A DNA stretch of 55,826 nucleotides, taken from contig WELB01000002.1 of the NCBI GenBank assembly GCA_009602725.1, positions 1,832,445-1,888,270 of the forward strand, read 5' to 3'. Source of the DNA: Spirogloea muscicola (taxonomy: Eukaryota; Streptophyta; Zygnematophyceae; Spirogloeales; Spirogloeaceae). The notes beneath the pieces were generated by a model. The model did no database searches and was not told where the DNA came from. It worked only from the letters and a program-made list of their open reading frames with translations. Shown in pieces: positions 43,037 through 54,962 of the stretch; position 1 is the first letter of the stretch; each line of letters starts with the position of its first letter. The translations under genes and the position numbers were made by a program.

Positions 43037-44067
43037 GCTCGCTTTGCTGCCAGCTGTCGACTCTTTTAGACGTGCTTGCTAGTAGCGCGGCAAGCGTCGC
43101 AGCGCAGCTTTCAAGACTCGTGGCTGCGCCATAACTTCCGCAGCCGGAGTGCCCTGCCTTTAACGTGGAGCTCTGGCCGCTGAATGCTGCCGCCTGCTCA
43201 GACCAATGGATTCCGTCCTCCCTCTCTGCCCGGCCGTCTGGCGCATTCCTGGCTCCCCACCAGCATAGCCCGGCTCGCTCAGGCGGCCTTGCTAGTCACT
43301 GTTCTTTCGGCTTGGGAGAGGACCATCTTTGCTGCTTTCAGTCACAAAGTGGTCAGATTCTGGCATGCTGTGTCTGAGAGCTCCGTCGCTGTGAGCGACC
43401 AAGATCAATCGCTGACTCTGTTCGTGGCACTTTTATTGTGGTTCCTCAGCGATTATTATGCATGCATGCGTAATGTTGCTGGTGCTTGATAGACATGAAG
43501 CTTGTGAAGTACTCAACATGATAATGGACTTGTGGAAAGTGGTTGCTGCTTCGCTGTCAGCACTTTCACAATGCCTGGTGCAGTTGCTCTTCTTGCTTTT
43601 GGCGCAACCTGGGGCAGCCTGCCTTCGGAGTTGGTGAAGGTGCTCAACCCTGGTCTGAGCGAGTCAGACGGTCGCCATGGGGAGCTTGATTGCCACCACC
43701 CCAGTCTCAGGCGCTCAGGGCTCAGACTTAAAACGTTTCATGGCCTGGTTGATTGCATCCACCGTCTGCAGAGGGGCGCCACTATGGCTTCGTGAATGAT
43801 CGACCATCCGCAGTCCAGCATGCAGTTGGCAAGGGCGCATGGGCTGCCAAGGACTCACAATGCTTGCTTTTCGAGTGCGCTGGCTCCCTTCATTTGGCTC
43901 CTGGCTGTCCAGCTCCACCTCGTAACCCCCCAGCTTTGCAGTCCTTTGCGGCAGCTTTGGAAGAGTGTTGCAGCCCGTGGAGCTTGCAAGTGGAAGGGTG
44001 TTTTTAGCTGGAGGATCATCGCGTGCAATGACGGCCTGGCCCTGCCATTGCAATGTGAATAGCAATA
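43037..44067. other. Intergenic region between convergent genes; possible extra ASY1 C-terminal exon
   Basis: The DUF7796-like and ASY1 genes end toward each other. On the minus strand an open frame at 43715-44071 (ending 'NQAMKRFKSEP') could be an alternative C-terminal exon of ASY1. Splicing into it was not demonstrable by eye. Nothing else in the region looks coding. Confidence 0.45.
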
Positions 44068-46455
44068 TCACATCTCAAAGCGTTTGGGCTGCAAACAATC
44101 AATCGGTGCAAGGATGCAGTGCAGTCGTGACACCTTGTTGGAGCTGGCCTGTGCTGGAGCTGCAGATGTCACAACTTGCGGCTGTGGAGAAGGGGGAATA
44201 TCTTTGGCCAGTGCTCTTGTCCTTGGCCTGCCCCGAGGTCGCTTTGCTGGAGCTGCAGGTTCTTGCCTTGTCATTTCCGACCCCACAGACTGGACGATGC
44301 CGCGAGTAGACAAGGCCTTCAGCCCCTCGACGACATTGGCCACACTGTCTGATTTTGGAGCCTGGCTGGTGGGCCCTTGCTTCGTTTCTTCTTCGTCAGA
44401 GTCGGTTGAATCACCATCGCCATCATTTGTTTGAGTGCGTCCCTGGCTCTTGTTATCTTTTGGCCCAGCTTCACAGGGATCCAGGACACTTTTGACCTGG
44501 AGTAACAAGCCAACACAGTCAGTCAGCGGAGATCAAAGATTGATTGGTAACATCAGCTGCACATATGCAAATGCGTCTGTGCAAATGTTATGAGGCAGCA
44601 AAAGCTCATACGTATTACTTGCCTTCAAAGCAACTGCATAGTGCTTGCTGTTAATTTCGCCTATTTTCATCCGTAATGGTGTCTTAGACCATAGCAGCTG
44701 CTCCTCTGGTGGAGAATGCCGGAAGAAAGGTGGCTCATACTCCCTAGGCTGCACATCATTGAGGAGCAACCTTCATGGAAGAGTAGCAATGGTAGGCACA
44801 GTCCCAACAGCACCTGCCAGTACGTAGTACTAGTAGCAAAACTTCGCCAGGTGGCAGTAGGGAAAAGTACATCATTGCAAAGAGGAAGTAGAGGAAGACT
44901 TTCTGTGTGCTAGAATGCAACATAGTCGCTCAGGAAGCTGCACCGTGATGTGATCATAGTAGAAGAGCTTCATCAGAATAGTCCTCTGCCAGTATTGGAA
45001 CAGCGTCACTGGCATAGTAAGTTGCTGACCATATAGTAAATGAATCAAAGAGCAAGCAGGGTCTGTAGCAAGGCGGACAGAGCAATTAGTACTTCAATTG
45101 TGCCCCACCTCCTCTGGCACCGAATCCAATGTACGCATCAGCTGGACAAGTGTACGGACCATCTTGCATGCCGAGTTTCTGCACGTGCCATGACCATGTG
45201 TCATAACATGGCAAATCCTTGTCTATCTGTCGCAATCAGGACTATGCTGGAAAGGTACATCCAGCTTGTGTGATCTGTGTGATGGATTACAGGTGCTTGA
45301 TATGAGCGACTTTGTGGATGATTGATAGCACCGAAACAAGCGGAGTATCAGGGACATACTTCATCTGCTGTGGAGAGATGTCTGCTGTTGGCGCTTTGAA
45401 AGACTTTGCCTTGGCTGTACTTTCATTACAAGCAACGCTCAAGATGACTTGTGAATCCAATGATTCCCCAGCATAGGTGAACGAGACTGCACATCATAAT
45501 TTCTGTGGAGATAAGCATGATCAGCTATTGCAGAAGTGTGAGGACATTTGTTAGTGCACGATACAATCAGCCCAGATGTAGGTGCGAAAGCTTGACATGC
45601 TCAGAGCACAAATCATTGCAAGCTTCTGTCGTCGTACACGTGTACTCCTCCAACAAAGGACCATCGTCGACCTCGCAAAGGCCGAAAGACATGCTCCGAA
45701 GGTATTTACGCTGAAGTGCATCACAAACCCCTACAACGGAGGTGCAGGCAGATATTTTGTCAACATGCAACTTGCATCCTTGTCTCTTGTTGTGCTCCTG
45801 CAAAAAAGTATCCATTGGCAGTCATCGCCCATTCTCCCCTCCGCTGCTTACTACAATATCAAGTCACACAAAATTAGCAAATGTGAACGTGTCAATCAAA
45901 GACTACTTCCATCACCTTTCTCTAGCCAGTCAATGAGGCGTTTGGACTCGTCGTTGATTGGCATCAATTTTTTGATCTTCATCTCTGTATGTGAACACAT
46001 TGACTATATGAGGATGCCTGCTATACATGTTGTTGAGTCAAATGCTTCACCTCGGCAAGAAGTGAGGTTGTAAATGCGGAGGTGTGAGTTGCGGCACATC
46101 ATCTCAAAGGTACACGCATTTGAGACTTGTTGCGCTTCCACACCTAAAGCCGATTGCGCTTACATACCTAAGGCCGGAACGTATTTGTCCTCAAAGAACT
46201 TGTCTGGAAAGAGCCCCCGGATGTAGCTGATATTGAAGACGGCTATCCGCAACAAGTTCCTGGTCTGTAATTACCACTGATATGCAAGCATATGAATTCA
46301 CTCTGGCTGGAGGTCTGCACTTAGTCGTGGAGATGGTGCAAACCAAGATGCGTAAACGATGAGGGATCTGCTGCTCTTACAAGTTGAAGGCTCTCTTTCT
46401 CGGTTATTTTGGTAGATTCTTTAGTTGCCTGGGCCTGCAATGCTGCGACCTGCAT
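44068..46455 (-). CDS. ASY1: Meiotic chromosome-axis HORMA protein, ASY1/HOP1 family
   Basis: ASY1/HOP1 coats meiotic chromosome axes and promotes inter-homologue recombination. Exons on the minus strand: 46455-46381, 46264-46168, 45984-45916, 45730-45638, 45486-45430, one near 45410-45340 with unclear borders, 45162-45109, 44985-44944, 44748-44623 and 44496-44068. HORMA landmarks match plant ASY1 closely: '[19 protein letters not shown]', '[19 protein letters not shown]', '[17 protein letters not shown]', '[18 protein letters not shown]', '[10 protein letters not shown]', 'REYEPPFFR', '[15 protein letters not shown]' and 'VKSVLDPCE'. After the HORMA domain come an acidic patch and an AT-hook-like 'KRPRGRPRT'. 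The total is about 360 residues, clearly shorter than land-plant ASY1. I see no SWIRM domain before the stop at 44068. The intron after 44623 starts with GC (AAG|GCAAGT). Confidence 0.9.
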
Positions 46456-47260
46456 GTGACTAAAAATCCGAATGTCAATCATCTGAAGCACGTCAGATTT
46501 AGTGATACCTGATGAGGAGCTCTACCAAGTATAGGCCACGAACTTCTGGTCAAAGGACACATCAGTATATAGTGGTAGATTATTTCAGCAAGTCGTGCTG
46601 CTGACTGAGAAGTCATGCTCGCAAGAGCTGCCTGCAGGTGTCACACGGTGCGCACCATGTTGCCTGTCTTCGAGTCAACGGCACTTGGCAATGTACGGGA
46701 GCCCTCGCCGGCGCCGAGAGACCACAGGCGCGGCCTCCCTCGTCGCCGCCGCGCGCCGCCGGCAGCTGCGGGCGCCGGTGGAGCGCTTGCAAGTCGGAGC
46801 AAAGAGGCGGGAATGGGGGAGAAGGCCGCCTGCAGCTGAGCAAGACTCCGGGGGGTTGATAGACCGGGCTTTTGTCGGATTCTTCTCCCCGAGCGAGGGC
46901 GTCGTCGCCGGCCCGGCAGATCTGCTGCTGTGCTGGATTTCTTACCCGGGGCGGCAGAACCTGCGCGGTGTCAGCGTCAATGGGGTTTGGCCGGGGTGGC
47001 GCTGACGCTTAAACCCCGCCTTGCGCCGCTCAACACCCAAAACCTCGCAGCAGCTCCAAACCCCTCCTGCCGTAGCTCGCACTCCGTGGGGCCGCCGCCG
47101 CTCCTCGAGCCTCCATTGCCGCAAAGCAGCGGATGAGGCGCCTCCTGTGCGAGCTCGACGCTTCTCTGCCTCCTCCACTGGACGCTCTGAGCCCTCCAGG
47201 CTCTATTGCTGTCCTGTGCTGCGCACGGGAGGCACCAGCTCGTCTCTGGAGGGCCTCGTG
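46456..47260. promoter_or_regulatory. Divergent promoter region between ASY1 and DHAD
   Basis: An 805-bp spacer between two head-to-head starts; it is AT-rich next to ASY1 and GC-rich next to DHAD. GC-rich open frames (for example 46595-47005 plus) lack any domain and look compositional. An upstream in-frame extension of DHAD is possible, since the frame is open from 47021. Confidence 0.5.
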
Positions 47261-50200
47261 ATGGCGGGCCTCCTGGCCGGAGCACCCGGCCTCTCCCCCG
47301 CGCCGGGAGGCCGTTGCCTTCGCTCCAGGTGCATGCTGCACCTCTCTTTCCTCTCGTCGCTCCTGCAAGGCCGCCGCTCCCAGCAGCTGGCGCTGAAGGA
47401 GCGCTGCTGCTGTTCTTGCAGGCGGCACAGCCATGCCCAACGAGCCCAGAGACGGCAACGCTTCCGTGCCACAACCCCGACTGGTGAGCAAGCTTCAAGC
47501 TTCAGCTGCAGCAAATGCACCGGGACTTCGCTCCTTGCTTCACTCTACAGCGAAGCGGATACCTTCAATGACTGCTTATTGTGGTTACCACTGTGCCAGC
47601 CATTGCAGCCCCGGTGGCCCCACCGCAGACCGTAGACCTCCCGGACGGCACGACGCCATCGCAGCTCAACAAGTACAGCGCCCGTGTGACGCAGCCCAAG
47701 TCGCAGGGCGCCTCTCAGGCGAGGCTTCCCTGCTACTTCACATTCTGCGGAGGCCCATCGAGGATGTTCCTCTTGACACTGCAGACTGCTCTGCTCTTGT
47801 TCATACTGTGACAGTTGCACGGAGTCCTTCTTGCGCTGCTTCAGAGATTCATGCTTTTCTGGTTGTCGGATGCTTGACATTGAGATAGCTACAAGTGCCG
47901 CTCCTGCGCTCTTCTTGGACCTGTAGCTCTCTTGTGATGCAGAGTGCCTCAGGCGTTCATTTGCCAATAGTGGCAGTGCGTCTCACTCTGAGCTCTGCGA
48001 GCAGTAGGGGAGGAAGCTGCAATCAGCGACTTCCTCACAGACACGCTGTTGTGCGGTGTCAGGCAATGCTCTATGGTGTAGGCCTGTCGGAGGAGGACAT
48101 GCATAAACCCCAGGTGAACAGATCATTGACGCAGCATCCTCTTGCGGGCTTGCGAGCATGTCTTCTTCCTACTACACCAGCACGGAGTCACGGCACAGTC
48201 CCTTCTTGGACATCGAAAGGTGATGTCCAGAGGCGCAGGGCCACTACCTAACAGACATTGACCAGGTTGGGCTTGCTGGCGAGACACAGGTAGGCATCTC
48301 GTCAGTCTGGTACGAGGGCAACCCTTGCAACAAGCACCTCCTGATGCTGTCAGGTGAGACACCCGGCTTGCCTGTGCAGGAGCAGCTTGGGGTTTTGCCA
48401 TCTGCTTATGCTTGCATGAGGGCTGTGGTGGCCAGTCTTGAGATGAGCCTTAGCTAGCCTTTTCCCCGTAGCCCAAGTTAGTCAAACCCAGTACTTGTCT
48501 AAGAATCTGTCAGAAGACTGGATGCACAGTCGCTGTTATAAGACCTCGGTCATAAATTGGCCCCAGAATTGGCCACAGAAATGGTATACAAGCAACTGCC
48601 ATTGATCTACGTACAGGTAGCTGCTTCATGACCACAATAGAAGCAGGCCATTCTGTGTCACCTGGAAGCCACAGTTTCACACCAGCTTTGTTGCCGCTGT
48701 GGTGGAGCAGAGGCCGTGAAGGAGGGCATGACAACCGCAGGCCTCGTCGGGTTCCGCTTCAACACAGTGGGCGTAAGCGATGCCATCTCCATGGGCACCG
48801 AGGGCATGAGCTTCAGCCTCCAGTCACGGTACTTGGCCAGCCCATGCTTGATACGTGGTAGAGGAAGCTTCATGGCACGTGCATGAGTGCCTCCAGAGCC
48901 AGCGGGCCTAGGTGGATGCAGAGCAGCACTACATGCAGTGTTGTGCATTGGCAATGCACTGGTGGATCCGTAATGTCAGGAACAAGAGACTGTGCAGGGA
49001 TCTGATTGCTGACAGCATTGAGACGGTCATGGGCGGCCAGTGGTACGACGCCAATGTCTCCATCCCAGGATGCGACAAGAATGTGAGCACTAGCAGATTA
49101 GGCAGCGTCGCAAGCCATCTGCAAGCTAGCTGGACCTTGTAGTTGCACTTGCCCAAGGCTAAGTCAGCAGAGCTCCTGCTGCAGCTACATCAGCAGGGGG
49201 CTCAGCAGCACGGACTGGTGTTCCTTTCCATGAGACATCATCCTCGCCATCTCTATCTTTGCTGTTGCGCGGTAGATGCCAGGCACAGTTATGGCTATGG
49301 CTCGCCTCAACCGCCCAAGCCTCATGATCTACGGCGGCACGATCAAGGTCATCATGTGATATGGTGGTCACTTGATTGCCTCAACCAAAGGAAAAGAAGC
49401 GTGTTCGATACACAGCTGTCTGCAGCCCCTGGCGATGGCCTTGCTTAGTGAGCGTGCCCTCTTTGCTACTGTTGCAAGCAAGGACGGTGTGCAAAACTGA
49501 ATCCTTCAGTTCCAACCTTGCGCAGCCTGGTCACGTCAACGGGGCTCCTGTGGACATTGTGTCAGCTTTCCAGGTATTGGTCTGGTCAGCGCTAGCTTGT
49601 GGGAAGCTTGCAGAGATGATGATGCCTGATAAAGAGTCTGCTATTCAAACCTGGTTCCAGACATGCAAAGAGCAGTAGACGAATGATGCCTCAGTGTTCT
49701 GTTGCCCTCTCTTGGTGCACAAGCCTGCACAACAATCAGGTGATATATACGTAGACAATCTATCGTGCATAATAAGCATAGCTCTGTGCTTCCAGAGCTA
49801 TGGAGAGTACGTGAGCGGGAGAATAACAGAGGAAGAGCGGCAACAAATCGTGCGGTCCTCGTGCCCAGGGTTTGGCGCTTGCGGTGGCATGTACACCGCC
49901 AACACAATGGCTAGTGCCATTGAGGCACTTGGCATGACGCTCCCATACAGGTGAGCGAAAGCTGTTGGCAGTGGCCACGTTCGACTTGTGGACCTAGATG
50001 CGTCACATATTTGTGATTTGCCGACTACAATGAATCCCTTGAGCATGTTGGACGGAGGAACTCGTTGCTAACACTGGGCATCCCTTCAAGCAGCTCCTCC
50101 ATCCCAGCAGAGGACCCACTGAAGTTGGAGGAGTGCCGCCTCGCCGGCTCGTATGTGCTGGAGTTGCTGAAGCGAGACCTCCGACCTCGTGACATCATCA

Positions 50201-53138
50201 CACGGGCGTCCCTTGAGAACGCGATGACCATCGTCATGGCCCTCGGGGGCTCGACCAATGCTGTCCTCCATCTCATTGCCATTGCAAGGTTCCACTGCAG
50301 ACACCCCTCCCCCTTGGCTGCAGGGCTGTGCCATTACAAGTCTACCTGTGCAAGTTGTCCAATACCAGACAGTGATCCTTACAATGTACCTTGTGCAGAT
50401 TGATGACCTGCAATATTGATGCTCCTATCCTCTGTTAGTCATGTGATTGTATGTGTCGCAACTTTTGCCGTTCACGTGCCAGATGTTCGTTAAGTACAGC
50501 TTCTGTCACTTTGCTCTGCGCGTTCATAACTTGCCGTTTTGTATCTTGCTGCTTCTTGAGCTCAGGTCTGCCGGCGTTGACCTGGTCCTCGACGACTTCC
50601 AGCGCTGCAGTGATCGCGTACCGTTCATTGCAGACCTCAAGCCAAGCGGCAAATTTGTCATGGAGGATGTGCACAGAGTAATACTTTGCTGGCTTTCTGT
50701 GGTGCTACACCCTCGTTCGATCGGAATCTGTATAAGCCTGAGCATTTGTTTTGAATATGAAGTGAGAGCTCTAGAGCCTTGACATTGGTAAAAGCCCACA
50801 TTGTCCCTAATTGTGCCCTCACACAGTGTGTTAGACACATTGTTGCAACTACTGCGTCACGTCCAGCTGCAGGAAATACAGAAGGCAGCCTGTTTTGTCA
50901 TTGAATGAGATCTCCTCTGCACTCTGGTCGCTTGGCAAGGCAGATAGGCGGCACGCCAGCAGTTCTCAAGCTGTTGCTGGAGAAGGGCTACATTGATGGC
51001 AGCTGCATGACTGGTATTCCTTTGACCTTCCCAGAGTGTCACAAACCTTAATTCCTAAACCCTAACCCCTAAACGACACAGATTTCACTTCACTTCACTG
51101 GAGGTTGCCACAAGTACAGCATCCTCTAACAGAGTATGAGACACAGAGCAGCACTTCATCTCTGCGACAGGTGCGAGCCAATTGTTGTCTGAGTTTGATT
51201 GTCTCGATGATGGACCTCATCTTGCAGTCACAGGAAAGACGATGGAAGAGAACCTGCAGCTGTGTCCGCCGCTTGCTGAAGGGCAGGTGATAGTCTGCAG
51301 AGCACGACGCTTGGTCCTTACTCTTGACAAAGTCCTGTGATGGATACTTGGTTCAGTCTTAGCTTCGAATTGCCCGTAATTTGTTTTCACACTTATATGT
51401 GTTTAATGTAGATACTTGAATATCTTTTACGGGTTGAGATCTAGGTATCTATGTTGCACTCACGTGCTCAGTGAGCACTACTGCATGTTGATGGCTTGTG
51501 GGAGCTGGAGATTGTTGCAGTCTTGCTCTCAGACCTGACAAGCTCCAGCCGTCTACTGCGCAGCATGTCATCAGGCCGCTTGAGGACCCCATCAAGCCAA
51601 CGGGCCACCTGCAGGTCCTCTATGGCAACCTCGCCCCAGATGGTTCGGTGGCCAAGATCACTGGCAAGGAGGGCCTCTATTTTTCAGGTCTGCCCTATCA
51701 CAGAGCTGCATTTCTGATGATCATACTCAAACCTTTGACAACAAATGCCAACATGCAAATGCTATACTGTACTCCGTCTATTTGTAAACAGGAGTCAATG
51801 ACATTTTCCTTCCAGCGAACTGGTCCTTCAGAGTTCAGGAAGTAGCATGAGCATGGCCAGAAGAATACCCTGCCAGTCCCTTGCGTCCAGGTCAGATAGT
51901 AAGTGAGCATGTCCTTCATTCCTCACAGTCCTTGTTGTCGCCGCCGATTAAGTACCCTGAGCTCCACCAAAATCATTGCAAGCAGGGCCTGCCAAGGTCT
52001 TTGACGGTGAAGAGGACATGCTCGCAGCGTTGTCCGAGAATCCAGATACTTTTAAGGTAAGGTTGCTGCAAAGGGTGCTGCAAGAAGAAGTTCAAGACCT
52101 CGCCCAGTTGCACAGTCTGTGAGACTACATAAGTCTGCTGCTTTGCTTGATCATTGCGCCTCCAGCAATAAGTGCCTCGTTTAGGTGTTCCAAAAGGCAT
52201 CCAAACTAGGCTGGTAGCATAGCAATCGTATTGGGGCCCTCTTTTGGTGGTGGGCGTTGTCTGACTCTGCCGCATTCGACTATGACGGTCATCGAGCGGG
52301 GGCAGGGTGCGGTGGTTGTGATCCGGGGCGAGGGCCCGCAGGGCGGCCCGGGCATGCCGGAGATGCTCACACCCACGAGTGCCATCATGGGCGCCGGCCT
52401 TGGCAAGGTCCATTGACCCCTCCCCTGCCCCGCTCTTGCGGTGCTGCCCGATGACCGCATCGTGTTGGCACTATCTCTTCCTGCACATATGCAGAGCACC
52501 AGCTGAGGAATTTGACACGCAGTATTTGTGTAGGACGTTGCGCTGCTGACGGACGGACGGTTTTCCGGCGGGTCACATGGCTTCGTGGTCGGCCACGTAA
52601 CTCCTGAGGCGCAGGTGCCCACGAGAGAGCCTCCTGTGACGCAGCAGCCTGACAAGGGTGGCTACTTAAGAAGCGGCGGAGCTGACATGCTATTGCCACT
52701 ACTTGAGGGCGTGTGCTGTGCAGGTCGGCGGCCCCATCGCGCTGGTGCGCAATGGGGACATCATAACTATTGACGTTGCTGAGCATGCAATCAACATGGC
52801 CGTGCCTGAGGCGGAGCTGGCGGCACGGCGTGCCGGCTGGACACCGCCACCGCTCAAGGCCACGCGAGGCACCCTGTATAAGGTCCCGTCTTTAACCTCG
52901 AACCCTAAAGCTTTTCCATTTATATGAGCATAAATCAAACCCTGTATTATGAACCTTACAAGCAACACATTGCTATTGCCCTTCTATCATGGCAGTACTT
53001 TGCAGCTCCACCCATTTAGCCGTAGTCTTCCTTGGGCCAGCTTTCCAGATCCTGCACAGTAGCACTTACTCCCCCCTTTGGATGCAGTACATCAAGAACG
53101 TCAAGTCAGCATCAGAGGGCTGCGTCACAGATGAGTGA
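47261..53138 (+). CDS. DHAD: Dihydroxyacid dehydratase, plastid-targeted
   Basis: DHAD catalyses the third step of valine and isoleucine synthesis using an iron-sulphur cluster, in plastids of plants and algae. Nineteen exons from 47261-47483 to 53088-53138 join in frame to 649 residues. The first ~75 residues are Arg/Ser/Leu-rich and fit a transit peptide. Conserved blocks: '[17 protein letters not shown]', '[14 protein letters not shown]', '[18 protein letters not shown]', '[18 protein letters not shown]', 'IPGCDKN', '[16 protein letters not shown]', '[17 protein letters not shown]', '[12 protein letters not shown]', '[15 protein letters not shown]', '[18 protein letters not shown]', '[18 protein letters not shown]', '[17 protein letters not shown]' and 'NGDIITIDV'. 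The three cluster-ligand Cys positions (PCN, GCDKN, GACGG) are present. Intron 2 appears to start with GC (CAG|GCGAGG at 47719). The gene looks complete and functional. Confidence 0.95.
51054..51074. repeat. Interstitial telomere-like tract (CCCTAAA type) in a DHAD intron
   Basis: CCTAAACCCTAACCCCTAAAC is about three imperfect units of the plant/algal telomere repeat (complement of TTTAGGG). It lies in the intron between exons ending at 51013 and starting at 51228. Confidence 0.7.
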
Positions 53139-53265
53139 GCGATGACGGCTGAGAGAAGAGTGCAGGGCCTGCGGTTCTCGATTTTGTGAGTCCAGTGGCA
53201 CCAAAGTGCGGCAAGCAGCACAGCCAGCTGCACCGGTCTCCTGCAGAGCTTTTACCGTCAGGAGG

Positions 53266-53523
53266 CTAAGGCTTGCTGTGTGTCTCCCTGCCGTTGGCCG
53301 GTGTTTGTCTTCCCTGTCTTGATCTTACATTCACACCTCTCCCCAACAAAGCCCGGGGTAGTTTATCGCTCCACGAATTTTGTAGCTCACCCATCCGCTT
53401 GATTGCTGCAGTAGAAGCCTTCGTAATGGAAGCCTTCACTTTCTTTGCCGCCTCAAAAGCAGGATCTATCCAGGTCCTCCATAACTCGTGTATATTGCGG
53501 TTCCTGTCTCCCGCATGTGACAA
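53266..53523 (-). other. Minus-strand open frame of unknown status
   Basis: The frame encodes 85 residues with a protein-like amphipathic stretch ('AFEAAKKVKASITKASTAAI') and balanced composition. I recognise no family and found no supporting exon. It lies just after the DHAD stop, where a convergent gene or a 3' untranslated region would be expected. On the plus strand, 53565-53765 is also open without a recognisable domain. Confidence 0.2.
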
Positions 53524-53818
53524 GCTTGCACAGTGATCATGGCGAATTAATTTGAAGGCCTACATTGTCGCCACAGCTCGAGGATGCCAATCTGATGTAC
53601 AACTCTGCTGATCCTCACAGGAAGCTGGCCAAGCGCCTCGGTGGAGCCTTCGATCACAGTCCTAGAGGTTTGGCGGAAGCTATAACAGGGGAATTGCTAG
53701 TAGTAATGGGGCCTGGCACCCTGGTGCCTGCGCCGATGCCTGTGCTGCTGGCCCTGGGTGCCTGAAAGGCCTCATGAAAGAGAATGGGATGGAGCAGCAG
53801 CCAGCTCAAAATGAAATG

Positions 53819-54153
53819 ACAAGGGTCTGGACAGAAAGTAGCTCTCCTAAAGAAGAAGTCGCTCTCCCATAGAAGTTAGGGGCTGGGAAAGGCCAGCCGG
53901 AAAAATGGGCTAGGTCCAAAGAGGCCGAAAGGCGTCCAATCCACACAGCTGTGCACGAGACTACGGCAGAGGGGAGCTTGGTGAGAAGGCTTAGTAACGG
54001 GGCAAGGGCTGAGGAAAGAAAAAGTGCGCTCCCGTGGAAGGTAGGGCTGGGAAAGGCCAGCCCAGAAAGTGTAGACAAGGTCTAACGAGCCGCAAGGCGT
54101 CTAAAACCACACAGCTATGCACGAGACTAAACGCAGATGGAAGCTTAGTAACC
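53819..54153 (-). repeat. Two tandem diverged copies of a ~160-bp repeat unit
   Basis: Units at about 53819-53998 and 54000-54153 share in order: AGCTCTCC/GCGCTCCC, GGGCTGGGAAAGGCCAGCC, a TAGGTCCAAAG / AAGGTCTAACG block, AAGGCGTC, CACACAGCT.TGCACGAGACTA, and GCTTAGTAAC. The hairpin core is reverse-complemented relative to copies elsewhere, so the family reads on the minus strand here. Confidence 0.8.
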
Positions 54154-54556
54154 ACGAGTGAGCGATGGCAAGTCAGAGTGACTCGCAGCTAGGAAAGAGG
54201 CACCCCGCCTGGACCCAGATGCAGCAGCCATAGCTATTCTGACCTGCACTTGCTGACTCGAGGTTTCTGAGAGTCTCCTTTCTGACCTCCCCCCCTGCCT
54301 GCTAGCTCTTCCGATTTGCATCTACTGACGAGAGGTTACTGAGTCCCCTTGCTGCCGTGTTAACACTTAGTACCGTGCTTTCTGCGCCATCCGGCGCCTT
54401 CAGACCTGACTGGTGGCCTCTCACAGCCACCAGTCAATCTGGCCGCCTTTCTTCTGACGTCTTAGCGCTTTGTATCTCTTTTCTTGCGCCATCTGGCCCT
54501 TAATGACCTTGTCCATTCTTTTGGGCTGGCTTCTCACAGCCACCGCTGTCAATCTA
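54154..54556. repeat. Repeat-derived DNA with strong hairpin at 54408-54435
   Basis: This segment holds sequences also seen at about 2460-2495 (reverse complement) and about 36072. It also contains GACTGGTGGC, an 8-nt loop, GCCACCAGTC: a perfect 10-bp stem occupying the same position as the GGGCTG hairpin of other copies, but with a different stem sequence. Another copy of the usual hairpin is at about 54523-54541. Confidence 0.65.
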
Positions 54557-54826
54557 GAAGAGAGAAGGCGCGCGGTGTGCATGAAATTGAAAGGGAGGCC
54601 GAATCTAGCCTTACAAATGTTCTGTTAACTGGGTAATGAGCTGGCTAAGGGGGACACTAATATCCCCGAATGACAAGGTGACATGCATATCTGACAAGCT
54701 AAGCTGAGGAGCCAAACCACCACCACAGAAGCCATTAGCTAATGCACGACTAGCACGCTGGTGTATCGCGAGTGCCTGGGAGCGCTGTAGACTCAATGAT
54801 AGCTGCATGCTGTAGCGTGCAACGAT
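54557..54826 (-). mobile_element. Single arm of the foldback element seen at 1078-1673
   Basis: The sequence matches the reverse complement of the right arm plus part of the centre of the element at 1443-1673 (GAAGGCGCGCGGTG through GGAGCGCTGTAGACTCAATGAT), with point differences and small indels. The other arm is absent, so this is a solo or half element, flanked on both sides by hairpin-repeat modules as at the other locus. Confidence 0.8.
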
Positions 54827-54889
54827 GGCTTGCCCCCGTTCTGCCATAGCCTCTTCAGGCCCCGCAGTCGCTGCTTAGCTCGTAGTTTG

Positions 54890-54962
54890 GCCCCGTCGAA
54901 CCTTGTCAATTCTTTCGGGCTGGCTTCTCACAGCCCTTGCCCCCATTGGGAGAGCCACTTCT
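54890..54962 (+). repeat. Full-length copy of the hairpin-repeat module
   Basis: The copy has the leader 'CCTTGTCAATTCTTTC', the GGGCTG...CAGCCC hairpin (54917-54936) and the trailer 'TTGCCCCCATTGGGAGAGCC'. It closely matches the copies at 1682-1755, 2038-2110 and 12899-12975. Confidence 0.8.

Noticed and set aside
43540-44062. Plus-strand open frames in the convergent spacer
   Set aside because: No recognisable motif and no matching splice partners; the minus-strand ASY1 tail explains part of the coding-like signal.
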